Shown: in pieces, positions 1 through 7,538 of the stretch | Position numbering within the stretch: position 1 is the stretch's first letter | Layout of the letters: the number at the start of each line of letters is the position of its first letter | NCBI GenBank assembly: GCA_937880335.1 | Contig: CALFLJ010000097.1 | Location: forward strand, 1 to 17,461 | DNA length: 17,461 nucleotides | Reading direction: 5' to 3' | From: an uncultured Succinatimonas sp. | Lineage (GTDB): Bacteria; Pseudomonadota; Gammaproteobacteria; Enterobacterales; Succinivibrionaceae | Notes under the pieces: generated by a model | What the model was told of the DNA's origin: nothing | Seen by the model: the letters and a program-made list of their open reading frames with translations, nothing else | Databases searched by the model: none | Made by a program: the position numbers and the translations under genes

Positions 1-66
1 GCTCAAAGACACCTTAAAGACGGTAAAGAAGACAGTCGTAAAGTTCCATCCAATCAGAACCGATAA
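1..66 (+). CDS. C-terminal end of an unidentified gene (partial)
   Basis: Frame 1 is open from the window edge to a TAA at 64-66 and encodes 21 residues of a basic, hydrophilic tail (AQRHLKDGKEDSRK, then VPSNQNR). Its GGT/CGT codons are like those of expressed genes here. The tail is too short to identify. In E. coli rsgA lies just upstream of psd, so rsgA is a guess from position only; the residues themselves do not show it. Confidence 0.4.
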   Translation, partial: AQRHLKDGKEDSRKVPSNQNR

Positions 67-90
67 TTCTGTTCTGAGAATTTCCTTTTG
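54..90 (+). terminator. Possible weak terminator over the stop codon
   Basis: TCAGAAC (54-60) and GTTCTGA (71-77) form a 7-bp stem with a 10-base loop that contains the stop codon at 64-66. A T-containing run (TTTCCTTTT) follows. The stem is short and the T-tract interrupted, so this is a moderate candidate. Confidence 0.35.
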
Positions 91-388
91 TCAAAACTGG
101 TAGTTACCTTTAAAATCTAAGATAAAAACACATTGTCAAAAAATATCTAATAAGGCATGCTGATGGATTTTAAAACTTAGATCCCTGCCTACAACACTTT
201 GTGATCATAATCGAGATCTTTTGATTGTCGTAAAAATTTTTTTATAGTTTGAAACTTTATGACTTTATTTTTTTAATAACTTCAAAAATTATAATAATCA
301 AACAAATATAGTGGTTATGCTTATTTGCGAAATTTATAAAAAAAAATTAACATGTAGCCACTTTGTCTAAAATTATGCGGAGATTTCC
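67..388. other. AT-rich intergenic region before psd
   Basis: No open frame or RNA gene is apparent in these 322 bases. A TATAAT hexamer at 290-295 is the best -10 candidate for psd, but no good -35 lies 16-18 bases upstream. The psd ribosome binding site is GCGGAG at about 377-382. Confidence 0.5.
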
Positions 389-1237
389 ATGTCTTTTACA
401 ACTTTGGTGCTAAAAACTGCTGAATACCTTACCCCATTTTCAACCTTAACTTATTTATCAGCCAAAATTACTGACAAGAAGATCGGACGTTTTACGCAAT
501 TTTTAATCAAAAATTTCATTGAAACCTTTAACATAGACACAAAAGAGGTTCTAAACCAAGATCTAAGCTCATATCAAACTTTCAATGAATTCTTTATAAG
601 GCAGTTACGTAAAGAGTGCCGCCCTATAGATTTAACATGTCTTGCAATAAGCCCTGTTGATGGCACTGTAGGACAGGCTGGTGATATAAGTGCAGGACGT
701 CTTATACAGGCAAAAGGCTTAGACTACTCTTTACGCTCACTATTAGGAGGAGATCAAAACGATTGTTCACCATTTGAAAATGGACGTTTTGCGACCCTAT
801 ACCTGTCTCCTGCAAATTATCACAGAATACATATGCCTGTTGACGGAACCTTGGTTAAAACTGTTCACGTTCCAGGAAAACTCTTTCCTGTAGGCAGACG
901 TAATATTTCTCATATGCCAAATCTTTATACTTTAAATGAGCGTCTTGTTTGCTTCTTTGACACTGAAATTGGTCGAATTGCAGTAGTCATGGTTGGAGCT
1001 GCATTAGTAGGCAGTATAAATACAGTTTGGGATGGAACCATTATAAGACGTAAGGGTATTGAAACTAAATGCTACGATGATCCTGCAGAGCAGTTAAAAT
1101 TTAAAAGAGGCGACGAAATCGGGCACTTTAAATATGGAAGTACTGTAATTGTTTTGTGGAGTGAAGGACAAGGAGAACTTCCTGACGATCTCACCACCGG
1201 CACTCCGGTAAAATTTGGAAGATCTCTTATCATATAA
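389..1237 (+). CDS. psd: Phosphatidylserine decarboxylase proenzyme
   Basis: This is a pyruvoyl-dependent enzyme at the inner membrane. It decarboxylates phosphatidylserine to phosphatidylethanolamine, the last step of PE synthesis. The 282-residue product is somewhat shorter than the E. coli enzyme (322). Visible family motifs are FNEFFIR (65-71), SPVDG with Asp91 (88-92), YHRIHMP with His148 (144-150), and the self-cleavage motif YGST (249-252). Cleavage before Ser251 would give a large beta chain and a small alpha chain carrying the pyruvoyl group. Asp91, His148 and Ser251 fit the E. coli Asp90/His147/Ser254 autocleavage triad. The ATG at 389 has GGAG 6-7 bases upstream. The cleavage motif begins with Tyr where E. 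coli has Leu, a conservative change that should not affect function. The gene appears to be transcribed alone; a hairpin follows. Confidence 0.95.
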   Translation: MSFTTLVLKTAEYLTPFSTLTYLSAKITDKKIGRFTQFLIKNFIETFNIDTKEVLNQDLSSYQTFNEFFIRQLRKECRPIDLTCLAISPVDGTVGQAGDISAGRLIQAKGLDYSLRSLLGGDQNDCSPFENGRFATLYLSPANYHRIHMPVDGTLVKTVHVPGKLFPVGRRNISHMPNLYTLNERLVCFFDTEIGRIAVVMVGAALVGSINTVWDGTIIRRKGIETKCYDDPAEQLKFKRGDEIGHFKYGSTVIVLWSEGQGELPDDLTTGTPVKFGRSLII

Positions 1238-1245
1238 AAAATTTT

Positions 1246-1292
1246 AAGGGGGTGTGCACAAAATTAAAATAAAATTAGTGCATCACTCCCTT
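1246..1292 (+). terminator. Long hairpin after psd, likely terminator
   Basis: AAGGGGGTGTGCAC (1246-1259) pairs with GTGCATCACTCCCTT (1278-1292). The stem has about 14 bp with one G-U pair and one bulged T, and the loop is 18 bases of A/T. The following bases (AGTTGTATTTT) are only moderately T-rich. Its position just after the psd stop suggests transcription termination, but another structural role is possible. Confidence 0.5.
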
Positions 1293-1314
1293 AGTTGTAT
1301 TTTAATACTAAACC

Positions 1315-1328
1315 TTGATAAAAATCAT
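1315..1328. promoter_or_regulatory. FNR-like binding site upstream of frdABCD
   Basis: TTGAT-AAAA-ATCAT matches the FNR consensus TTGAT-N4-ATCAA at nine of ten defined positions. E. coli frd is activated by FNR without oxygen, so a site upstream of frdA makes biological sense. If activation were class II (centre near -41.5), transcription would start near 1363, giving a leader of about 240 bases; a weak TAACAA (1355-1360) lies near the expected -10. CRP/FNR-family relatives with similar specificity are possible. Confidence 0.6.
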
Positions 1329-1602
1329 TTGAAAATATCAGTAGTCTTGGTTCTTAACAATAAAACAATTATTTCTAAACTAACTTTAGAAAACGTTTTT
1401 TTGTATTTTTAGAATTCTTTTAGACATAGATCCAATATTTTGGACGCTTTTTTTACTATAATTTCAAAGGTATAGATTTTTATTCACTGCAAAATTAAAA
1501 AAAATTCTCAAATTTCATTTATAATTATATTGTTTTTTTGCTTGCTAACCTGGAATTTCTTTTTTGGTATTGGAAATTATCAGGATCTTAGGAGATATTC
1601 AC

Positions 1603-3417
1603 GTGGAAAAATATCAATTTGATGTTGCAATCGTGGGTGCTGGCGGAACTGGTTTGCGTGCTGCTATTGCAGTTGCCCAGGCCGACCCAAAACTAAAGGT
1701 TGCGCTCATTTCGAAAGTATACCCTATGCGTTCTCATACTGTCGCTGCCGAAGGTGGTGCTGCAGGTGTAGTTCGTGACGACGATTCTTATCAAAAGCAC
1801 TTTGAGGATACCGTAGCCGGTGGTGACTGGTTATGTGAGCAGGATGTTGTTGAGAAGTTTGTTCGTCAAGCTCCTCAAGAGCTCTATCAACTCGAGCACT
1901 GGGGTTGCCCTTGGAGTCGTAAGCCTAACGGTGACGTAAACGTTCGTCGTTTCGGTGGTATGAAGGTACCTCGTACTTGGTTCGCCGCTGATAAGTCTGG
2001 CTTCCACATGCTCCATACTCTCTATCAGACCTCAGTTCAGTTCCCTTCTATTCATCGCTTTGATGAGCACTTCGTCTTAGACTTATTAGAAGAAGATGGT
2101 GTATGTCGCGGTGTTGTCGCCTATGATCTACAAAACGGTATTTTCCGCCAAATTAATGCTAAGTGCGTTTTCTTAGCAACTGGTGGTGCTGGTCGTTGCT
2201 ACCTATTCAACACCAACGGCGGTATCGTAACAGGTGACGGCATGGCTTTAGCTTATCGTCATGGTGTTCCTCTCCGCGATATGGAATTCGTTCAGTATCA
2301 CCCAACCGGACTTTTAGGTTGCGGTTTGCTCATGACCGAAGGCTGCCGTGGTGAAGGTGGTGTTCTTTATAACAAGGATCATTACCGTTACTTACAAGAC
2401 TACGGTTTAGGCCCTGAGACCCCAGTAGGTCAGCCTAAGAACAAATACATGGAATTAGGCCCTCGTGACCGTTTATCCCAGGCATTCTGGAACGAGTCCA
2501 AGAAAGGCCGCACCATTAAATATCCTTTAGGTGAGGCTGTTCACCTTGACTTAACCCACTTAGGTGAAAAATACCTCCATGAGCGTCTGCCGTTAATTTG
2601 CGAATTGGCTATGACATACTCTGGTGTTGATCCTGTTAAGGCTCCTGTACCTGTACGTCCTGTTGTTCACTACACCATGGGCGGTATCGAGACTGATGGT
2701 ACTACTGCAACTCGCATGGAAGGTCTCTATGCAGGTGGTGAGTGTGCATCTGTTGGTGTTCACGGTGCAAACCGCTTAGGTTCTAACTCCTTAGTTGAAA
2801 CCATCGTCTTTGGTAAGATTGGTGGTGACGCTATGGCTGAGCGTGCTCACAACGTCAAGGACTTCGACTCTAAGGAATTAGAGCGTCAGGCAGAAGCTGC
2901 AGAGAAGAGAGCTCTCTCATTATTTGACATCAAGGGCACAGAGTCTATGTCCAAGGTTCGTCATGAGATGGGTGCCTCTATGGAAGAAGGTGTTGGTATT
3001 TACCGTGAAGAAGAGTCCATGCAGAAGACCATCGGTGTTCTCAAGGATCTTAAGAAGCGTTATGCAAATATCGGCCTTACTGATCGTGGTCGTGTATTCA
3101 ACACAGAGTGGATGAACCTCATTGAGTTAGGTTACACTCTTGATGTTGCACAATGTATGGTTCACTCTGCTATTAACCGTAAAGAGTCCCGCGGCTCTCA
3201 CCAGCGTTTAGATGGCCCTAATGGTGCATACAAGCAGCGTGATGATGTCAACTTCCTCAAACACTCATTAGCCTTCATTCAGAAGGATGGTGATGAGCCA
3301 CGCATCGATTTAAGCGATGTTAAGATCACCACCTTCCAGCCGGCTAAACGTGTTTACGGTGCTGAGGCTGAAGCTGCCGAAGCCGCAAAGAAAGCTAAAG
3401 CTCAGGAGACCAAATAA
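1603..3417 (+). CDS. frdA: Fumarate reductase flavoprotein subunit FrdA
   Basis: FrdA is the catalytic subunit of menaquinol:fumarate reductase. It reduces fumarate to succinate at the cytoplasmic face of the inner membrane using covalently bound FAD. I place the start at GTG 1603, not the in-frame TTG at 1564: AGGAG (1590-1594) sits 8 bases upstream, and the resulting MEKYQFDVAIVGAGG aligns with the E. coli N-terminus. This gives 604 residues against 602 in E. coli. Visible are the FAD dinucleotide fold GAGGTG (12-17), the FAD-linked His45 in MRSHTVAAEGG, and active-site equivalents His233 (YHPTG), Arg288 (GPRDR), His356 (HYTMGG) and Arg391 (GANRLGSNSL), each one position later than in E. 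coli. The stop overlaps the frdB start (TAATG). Codons are strongly biased (GGT, CGT, AAG), consistent with high expression. Confidence 0.97.
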   Translation: MEKYQFDVAIVGAGGTGLRAAIAVAQADPKLKVALISKVYPMRSHTVAAEGGAAGVVRDDDSYQKHFEDTVAGGDWLCEQDVVEKFVRQAPQELYQLEHWGCPWSRKPNGDVNVRRFGGMKVPRTWFAADKSGFHMLHTLYQTSVQFPSIHRFDEHFVLDLLEEDGVCRGVVAYDLQNGIFRQINAKCVFLATGGAGRCYLFNTNGGIVTGDGMALAYRHGVPLRDMEFVQYHPTGLLGCGLLMTEGCRGEGGVLYNKDHYRYLQDYGLGPETPVGQPKNKYMELGPRDRLSQAFWNESKKGRTIKYPLGEAVHLDLTHLGEKYLHERLPLICELAMTYSGVDPVKAPVPVRPVVHYTMGGIETDGTTATRMEGLYAGGECASVGVHGANRLGSNSLVETIVFGKIGGDAMAERAHNVKDFDSKELERQAEAAEKRALSLFDIKGTESMSKVRHEMGASMEEGVGIYREEESMQKTIGVLKDLKKRYANIGLTDRGRVFNTEWMNLIELGYTLDVAQCMVHSAINRKESRGSHQRLDGPNGAYKQRDDVNFLKHSLAFIQKDGDEPRIDLSDVKITTFQPAKRVYGAEAEAAEAAKKAKAQETK

Positions 3418-4169
3418 TGGACAAGCTCGAAACTAAGAATATGAAGATAACCGTTCTGCGCTACCGCCCAGAACAAGATAAAGAGCCGTGGGAGCAAACC
3501 TTCGACGTTCCTTATCACAACGAAACATCTGTACTCGAGGCTCTGTTCTATATTAAAGATAACTACGAGCCAAGTCTTTCTTTCCGTTGGTCCTGCCGTA
3601 TGGCCGTTTGCGGTTCTTGCGGTATGATGGTAAACGGTGTACCTCACTTAGCTTGCCAGACCTTCTTACGTGATTACGACGGTAAGGACATGAAGATTGA
3701 GCCTTTAGCCAACTTCCCTATCGAGCGTGACTTAGTTGTTGACCTTTCTGATCTCATTGAAAAGATCGAGCGTATTAAGCCTTACATCATTCCTGATGCT
3801 AAGAATGCAAATATGCCTCTTAACAAGAACTTCAAGCAGACTCCTACACAGATGGAAGCCTACTTACAGTTCGCTCAATGCATCAACTGTGGTTGCTGCT
3901 ATGCAGCTTGTCCACAGTACAAGCTCAATCCTAAGTTCATAGGACCTGCAGCTTTAACCTTGTTATATCGTTACAACGTTGACAATCGTGATGCAGGCCA
4001 GAAGTTACGTGCCCCATTCTTAAATGCTGATGAAGGCGTTTGGAGTTGCACTTTCGTAGGCTACTGCTCTGAAGTTTGCCCGAAGAAGGTAGATCCTTCA
4101 TCTGCAATTCAGTTAGGCAAGAAGATGTCTGCTACCGACTATGTTTTCAATATGATTAAACCGGAGTAA
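3417..4169 (+). CDS. frdB: Fumarate reductase iron-sulfur subunit FrdB
   Basis: FrdB relays electrons from menaquinol at FrdCD to the FrdA flavin through three Fe-S clusters. The 250 residues include the [2Fe-2S] ligands Cys60, Cys65, Cys68 and Cys80 (SCRMAVCGSCGMM region). The [4Fe-4S] ligands are Cys155, Cys158, Cys161 and Cys221, and the [3Fe-4S] ligands are Cys165, Cys211 and Cys217. The ferredoxin-like CINCGCCYAACP motif contains an extra Cys160 where E. coli has Leu. ANFPIERDLVVD and WSCTFVGYCSEVCPK are strongly conserved. The start overlaps the frdA stop by one base. AGGAG (3403-3407) inside the end of frdA is the ribosome binding site, so translation is probably coupled. Confidence 0.97.
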   Translation: MDKLETKNMKITVLRYRPEQDKEPWEQTFDVPYHNETSVLEALFYIKDNYEPSLSFRWSCRMAVCGSCGMMVNGVPHLACQTFLRDYDGKDMKIEPLANFPIERDLVVDLSDLIEKIERIKPYIIPDAKNANMPLNKNFKQTPTQMEAYLQFAQCINCGCCYAACPQYKLNPKFIGPAALTLLYRYNVDNRDAGQKLRAPFLNADEGVWSCTFVGYCSEVCPKKVDPSSAIQLGKKMSATDYVFNMIKPE

Positions 4170-4172
4170 CAC

Positions 4173-4628
4173 ATGAGCGAAGTTAAATCTTTTCGTAAGC
4201 CGTACAATCGCCCGGTTAAGAAAATGACCTGGTGGCTTGAGAATCCTTTCTTCATTTACTACATGGTACGTGAAGGAACCGCCGTATTAGCTCTATTTGC
4301 TGTCTTAGAGATTTTACTAGGCGTATTCATGTTCTCAATGTGTAACCTTGATGTACAGACTGCAACTGATGCATCCATTGCCCCTTATGCATGGTATGTT
4401 AATTCTTTCTTAGGTAACCCACTGGTAATTCTTTTGAATATTATCATCTTAGGTTCTCAGATTTTCCATGCTGTTACCTGGTTTAACCTCATGCCTAAGG
4501 CTGTTCGTATTTTCATGAATAAGAACTCTACTGAGTTATTACCTGATTACGTAACTAAGTTAGGTCTCTATGGTGCTTTAGCTGGCGCTACCGTTGTAAT
4601 TCTGGTCTTCGCTTTCGCCTCTTACTAA
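4173..4628 (+). CDS. frdC: Fumarate reductase membrane anchor FrdC
   Basis: FrdC is one of two small membrane subunits that hold FrdAB on the inner membrane and form the menaquinol site. The 151 residues begin with the family signature RKPYNRPVKKMTWW, followed by REGTAV. There are three hydrophobic segments, at about 33-57, 82-101 and 130-149. Glu34, His99 and Trp103 fit the E. coli quinone-site residues Glu29, His82 and Trp86. It is about 20 residues longer than E. coli FrdC (131), mainly in the loop after the first membrane helix (about 58-78). The gene begins three bases after the frdB stop, with GGAG just upstream. Confidence 0.95.
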   Translation: MSEVKSFRKPYNRPVKKMTWWLENPFFIYYMVREGTAVLALFAVLEILLGVFMFSMCNLDVQTATDASIAPYAWYVNSFLGNPLVILLNIIILGSQIFHAVTWFNLMPKAVRIFMNKNSTELLPDYVTKLGLYGALAGATVVILVFAFASY

Positions 4629-4638
4629 GGAGATATAA

Positions 4639-5016
4639 ATGGATAAGAAATTCCTTCCATCTCGCTCTGACGAGCCGATGTACTGGTTAATGTTCGGTGC
4701 CGGTGGCATGGTTGCCAGTATCGTTTTACCTTCAATTATGATCATCTTAATTGTTGCTGGAATTCAAGGTGATGTTAATGGTGGTTTATTGAACTTTGAG
4801 CAAGTCAAAGGCTTATTTGGTAATTGGTTCTTAAGCATTTGCTTATTTGGTATTGTATTCCTTTTAAGTTTCTATGCTTTACACCGTATGCACCACTCAA
4901 GTCATGACTTTGGTATTCACAGTAAGATCACCTGGTATATTGCCTACGGTACTGCTGCTGCATTATCATTTGTATGCTTAGGTTTACAGTTCTTAGATTA
5001 CTGCAAACTTTTCTAA
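4639..5016 (+). CDS. frdD: Fumarate reductase membrane anchor FrdD
   Basis: FrdD is the second membrane anchor of fumarate reductase (125 residues; E. coli 119). It opens with the conserved RSDEPMYWLMFGAGGM (9-24). The family signature HRMHHSSHDFGIH is at 82-94. Three membrane helices lie at about 16-41, 62-81 and 98-120. AAGGAGAT directly after the frdC stop is a near-perfect ribosome binding site. It is the last gene of frdABCD; the terminator follows within about 20 bases. Confidence 0.95.
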   Translation: MDKKFLPSRSDEPMYWLMFGAGGMVASIVLPSIMIILIVAGIQGDVNGGLLNFEQVKGLFGNWFLSICLFGIVFLLSFYALHRMHHSSHDFGIHSKITWYIAYGTAAALSFVCLGLQFLDYCKLF

Positions 5017-5037
5017 TTAAGGCTTAAGCTTTAAATC

Positions 5038-5070
5038 AAAGGGCCGGATGATCATCCGGCCTTTTAATTT
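5038..5070 (+). terminator. Strong rho-independent terminator of frdABCD
   Basis: A perfect 20-base palindrome (5042-5061, GGCCGGAT-GATC-ATCCGGCC) is extended by A:T pairs from flanking AAA and TTTT. A T-run (CTTTTAATTT) follows on the plus strand. The flanking A-run would make it work on the minus strand too. Confidence 0.93.
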
Positions 5071-5382
5071 GTCCCATCTTAACTTATAAATCTAATTATT
5101 AGCCTTATAAAAGATTTGTTTTTAGATGAATCATAGATTATTCACAGTATAATTTTTTTTACATAAAATAAAGATAAAAGCACCAACCAAAGTTTACTTG
5201 CCTCAAGTTTTCCTAATCATCCTGAAAACGGTTACTATCCAGGTTCTAAGCGAAAACTCTTACTCAAATTTCTAATAAATTTAAACTGTTGACAAGTATT
5301 TATTGCCTAATTTTCTGATATAATTTAGCAGATTTATTTACATACAACTTTGACAATATAACTCCGAACGGAGCCTGAAAAT
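5071..5382. other. Intergenic region before pykF
   Basis: Between the frd terminator and pykF this AT-rich stretch contains no open frame of note. It holds the pykF promoter (5316-5324) near its right end. A TTGACA at 5289-5294 lies 24 bases before that -10, too far to be its -35. No FNR- or CRP-type palindrome is apparent. Confidence 0.5.
5316..5324 (+). promoter_or_regulatory. Extended -10 promoter of pykF
   Basis: TGATATAAT is a perfect TGn-TATAAT extended -10 element, about 58 bases before the pykF ATG. No good -35 sits at 17 bases, which is usual for this promoter class. Transcription would start near 5331. Confidence 0.6.
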
Positions 5383-6798
5383 ATGAAAAAGACGAAAATG
5401 GTCTGTACTATCGGTCCTAAATCCGAAGTACGTGAGGTATTAGAATCCCTTCTTGATTCCGGCATGAACGTCATGCGTTTAAATTTCTCTCATGGCGATT
5501 ATCAAGAACACGGTGGCCGTATTGATACTATAAACGATATTATGGCCAAAACCGGCAAAGTCTTTGCCATATTACTTGATACAAAAGGTCCTGAAATCCG
5601 TACTTGCAAACTAGAAAATGGTGAGGATGTAAGTTTAAATACAGGCGATATTTTCACTCTTTGCACAGATACATCTATCATAGGTGACAAAACTCGTGTT
5701 GCCGTAACATACCCAGGATTAGTAAATGATCTAAAAAAGGGTGACATGGTTTTATTAGACGATGGTCTAATTGGCATGAGAGTTACAGAAATTAAAGATG
5801 CTCAAATCGTATGTGAAGTTTTAAACAACGGTGTATTAGGAGAGCATAAGGGCGTAAACCTGCCAAACACTCATATCTCAATGCCATTTATGTCAGACAA
5901 AGATAAGAGTGATTTGCTTTTTGGTATCGAGAAAAACGTCGACTTTGTCGCTGCATCATTCACCCGTAGCCGCCGCGATGTTTTAGATATTCGTGAATTC
6001 TTAGACGCCCATGGCGGAAAAGACATAAAAATAATCTGTAAGATTGAAAACCAAGAAGGTTTAGATAACTTCGAGGATATCCTTGCCACAGCTGACGGCA
6101 TCATGGTAGCACGTGGTGATATGGGTGTAGAAATCCCGGCTCAAGAAGTTATCTTTGCACAAAAACACATCATCAAGCGTTGTAACGAAGTTGGCAAGAT
6201 AGTTATCACTGCAACACAGATGTTAGACTCAATGATCAAAAATCCTCGCCCAACCCGTGCTGAGGCAGGTGACGTAGCTAACGCTGTTTTAGATGGTACT
6301 GATGCAGTAATGCTTTCAGGTGAATCTGCCAAAGGTAAATATCCACGCGAAGCAGTTGCAACCATGAGTAATATTTGTGTTAGAACTGATAGAGAGGTAT
6401 TTCCTCGATTAAAGCGTGATAATAATGATCGCCTCTCAGTAACTGACGCTGTATGTTTAGCTGCAGCTGAAGCTGCTGAAACCTTAAATGCGCCTGTAAT
6501 TGTTGTAGCAACAGAGCATGGAGGATCAGCCCGCGCAATTCGCAAGTATTTCCCAACTGCAAATATCTTAGCTTTAACCCCCAACCCTCGCACAGCCCGT
6601 CAGCTTTGCTTAGTTCGTGGCGTAATTCCTAAGATTGTTGATAGAATAAATTCTACCGACGAGTTCTTCCACTTAGGTAAAAAGTTAGCTCTTGAACTTA
6701 ATTTAGCAAAACAGGGACAGAAGATTGTAATGGTCAACGGTGCACTTGTACCATCAGGTACTACCAATACAATGTCAGTTCATTCCATTGATGACTAG
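5383..6798 (+). CDS. pykF: Pyruvate kinase I (PykF type)
   Basis: This enzyme converts phosphoenolpyruvate and ADP to pyruvate and ATP, the last step of glycolysis in the cytoplasm. The 471 residues align almost without gaps to E. coli PykF (470): MKKTKMVCTIGP, MRLNFSHGDY (31-40), LLDTKGPEIR (64-73), then ICKIENQEG with the catalytic Lys220 and the metal ligands Glu222 and Asp246. ITATQMLDSM carries Thr278. The C-terminal domain keeps the GSARAIRKYFP segment, which in PykF enzymes is part of the fructose-1,6-bisphosphate effector site, so allosteric activation by FBP is likely (inference). The ribosome binding site CGGAG (5369-5373) can pair with CTCCG (5362-5366). The gene is transcribed alone with its own promoter and terminator. 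Confidence 0.96.
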   Translation: MKKTKMVCTIGPKSEVREVLESLLDSGMNVMRLNFSHGDYQEHGGRIDTINDIMAKTGKVFAILLDTKGPEIRTCKLENGEDVSLNTGDIFTLCTDTSIIGDKTRVAVTYPGLVNDLKKGDMVLLDDGLIGMRVTEIKDAQIVCEVLNNGVLGEHKGVNLPNTHISMPFMSDKDKSDLLFGIEKNVDFVAASFTRSRRDVLDIREFLDAHGGKDIKIICKIENQEGLDNFEDILATADGIMVARGDMGVEIPAQEVIFAQKHIIKRCNEVGKIVITATQMLDSMIKNPRPTRAEAGDVANAVLDGTDAVMLSGESAKGKYPREAVATMSNICVRTDREVFPRLKRDNNDRLSVTDAVCLAAAEAAETLNAPVIVVATEHGGSARAIRKYFPTANILALTPNPRTARQLCLVRGVIPKIVDRINSTDEFFHLGKKLALELNLAKQGQKIVMVNGALVPSGTTNTMSVHSIDD

Positions 6799-6808
6799 TT
6801 GAAATAAT

Positions 6809-6856
6809 ATCTCCTGCTAATATAAAATCAATCATATTGCAGGAGATTTTTCTTTT
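6809..6856 (+). terminator. Rho-independent terminator of pykF
   Basis: ATCTCCTGC (6809-6817) pairs perfectly with GCAGGAGAT (6839-6847), and inner AATAT/ATATT (6819-6823, 6834-6838) extend the stem past one bulge. TTTTTCTTTT follows. Confidence 0.92.
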
Positions 6857-7003
6857 CTACAACTACGAAAAAATCCCCTTATTTTCCCATTCCTACCAAC
6901 AAACATAATTACTTTTAATCAAAACAAATCACTATAAAACATACCATCTTATAAACTTTTTACTTTAAAATAAACGTTATCAGAAATAACTTATGCTAAA
7001 TCT

Positions 7004-7029
7004 TAAAATTTAGTTCAAAATGCCGTTAA
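7004..7029 (+). promoter_or_regulatory. FliA (sigma-28) type promoter of fliS
   Basis: TAAA (7004-7007) and GCCGTTAA (7022-7029) resemble the sigma-28 consensus TAAA-N15-GCCGATAA. The -10 has one mismatch, and the spacer is 14 bases (15 if TTAA at 7003 is used). A TATAAT at 7030-7035 overlaps the same place, so a sigma-70 promoter cannot be excluded. Confidence 0.55.
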
Positions 7030-7067
7030 TATAATGAAAATAAAAAGCGAATAAGCAGGAGTATTTA

Positions 7068-7490
7068 ATGTACGGTCGCAATCTTAAGGCATATAAACGA
7101 ACCAACCTTGAGGCTGAACTATCTGTAGCAGATCCTCATCGAATCATACAAATGATGTTTGAGGGGTTAATTACCCGTCTTTCTCAGGCTCGTGGTGCTA
7201 TTGAAAGGCACGATTTGGAAATGAAATCGATTTTAATTTCAAAAGCTGTAGGTATTATCAATGGTCTTCAAGGATCGCTCGATAAAACAAAGGATGCAGA
7301 ACTTGCAGAGCGTATGTCTGCTCTTTATGACTATATGAAAGATTGTCTTGGTAAAGCTACATTAGAAATGGATGTATCGCCTATTGATGAGGTAATAAAA
7401 CTCATACAGCCTATAAAAGAGGCGTGGGATAAAATTCCTAACGATATAAAAGATAAAACCAATGCTGAAATTTTATCTAAACAACACTAA
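7068..7490 (+). CDS. fliS: Flagellar export chaperone FliS
   Basis: FliS binds the C-terminus of flagellin in the cytoplasm, prevents early polymerisation and delivers it to the flagellar export gate. The 140 residues are all helical, as expected for the family. They contain the conserved N-terminal pattern YKRTNLEAELSVADPHRIIQ and then MMFEGLITRLSQARGAIE (28-45). Length matches the family (about 125-140). AGCAGGAG is about 7 bases upstream of the ATG. No flagellin or fliD gene is adjacent, so fliS stands alone here, converging on flaG. The upstream sigma-28 type promoter fits a late flagellar gene. Confidence 0.93.
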   Translation: MYGRNLKAYKRTNLEAELSVADPHRIIQMMFEGLITRLSQARGAIERHDLEMKSILISKAVGIINGLQGSLDKTKDAELAERMSALYDYMKDCLGKATLEMDVSPIDEVIKLIQPIKEAWDKIPNDIKDKTNAEILSKQH

Positions 7491-7493
7491 AGC

Positions 7494-7530
7494 AATATGC
7501 CCCTTATAAAAAGCAGGGGCATATTTACGG
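7494..7530. terminator. Terminator between convergent fliS and flaG
   Basis: AATATGCCCC (7494-7503) and GGGGCATATT (7516-7525) form a perfect 10-bp stem with a 12-base loop, starting four bases after the fliS stop. The T-run is short (ATATTTACGG on plus; GCTTTAG on minus). It probably serves fliS and may also serve flaG. Confidence 0.7.
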
Positions 7531-7538
7531 GATTTTAT

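Larger units (their letters stand above)
1238..1602. other. psd-frd intergenic region
   Basis: This 365-base AT-rich stretch holds the post-psd hairpin (1246-1292), an FNR-like site (1315-1328), and two TATAAT hexamers (1457-1462 and 1520-1525) that lack a clear -35 at standard spacing. TTGGAC (1440-1445) is only 11 bases before the first TATAAT. A long untranslated leader for frdA is likely. No gene is seen. Confidence 0.5.

Noticed and set aside
200..220. CRP-like site (TGTGATCATAATCGAGA) before psd
   Set aside because: Only one half matches TGTGA-N6-TCACA; the second half is poor.
1440..1462. TTGGAC plus TATAAT promoter for frdA
   Set aside because: The spacing is 11 bases, too short for a working promoter.
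1831..2016. Open frame on the minus strand inside frdA
   Set aside because: It lies fully within a conserved gene, has no ribosome binding site and resembles nothing; codon bias of frdA creates it.
5289..5324. TTGACA plus TATAAT as one classical sigma-70 promoter for pykF
   Set aside because: The spacing is 24 bases, outside the 15-19 range; the extended -10 alone is the better explanation.
6141..6593. 150-codon minus-strand open frame within pykF
   Set aside because: It is antisense to a highly conserved coding region, with no recognisable product or start signals.
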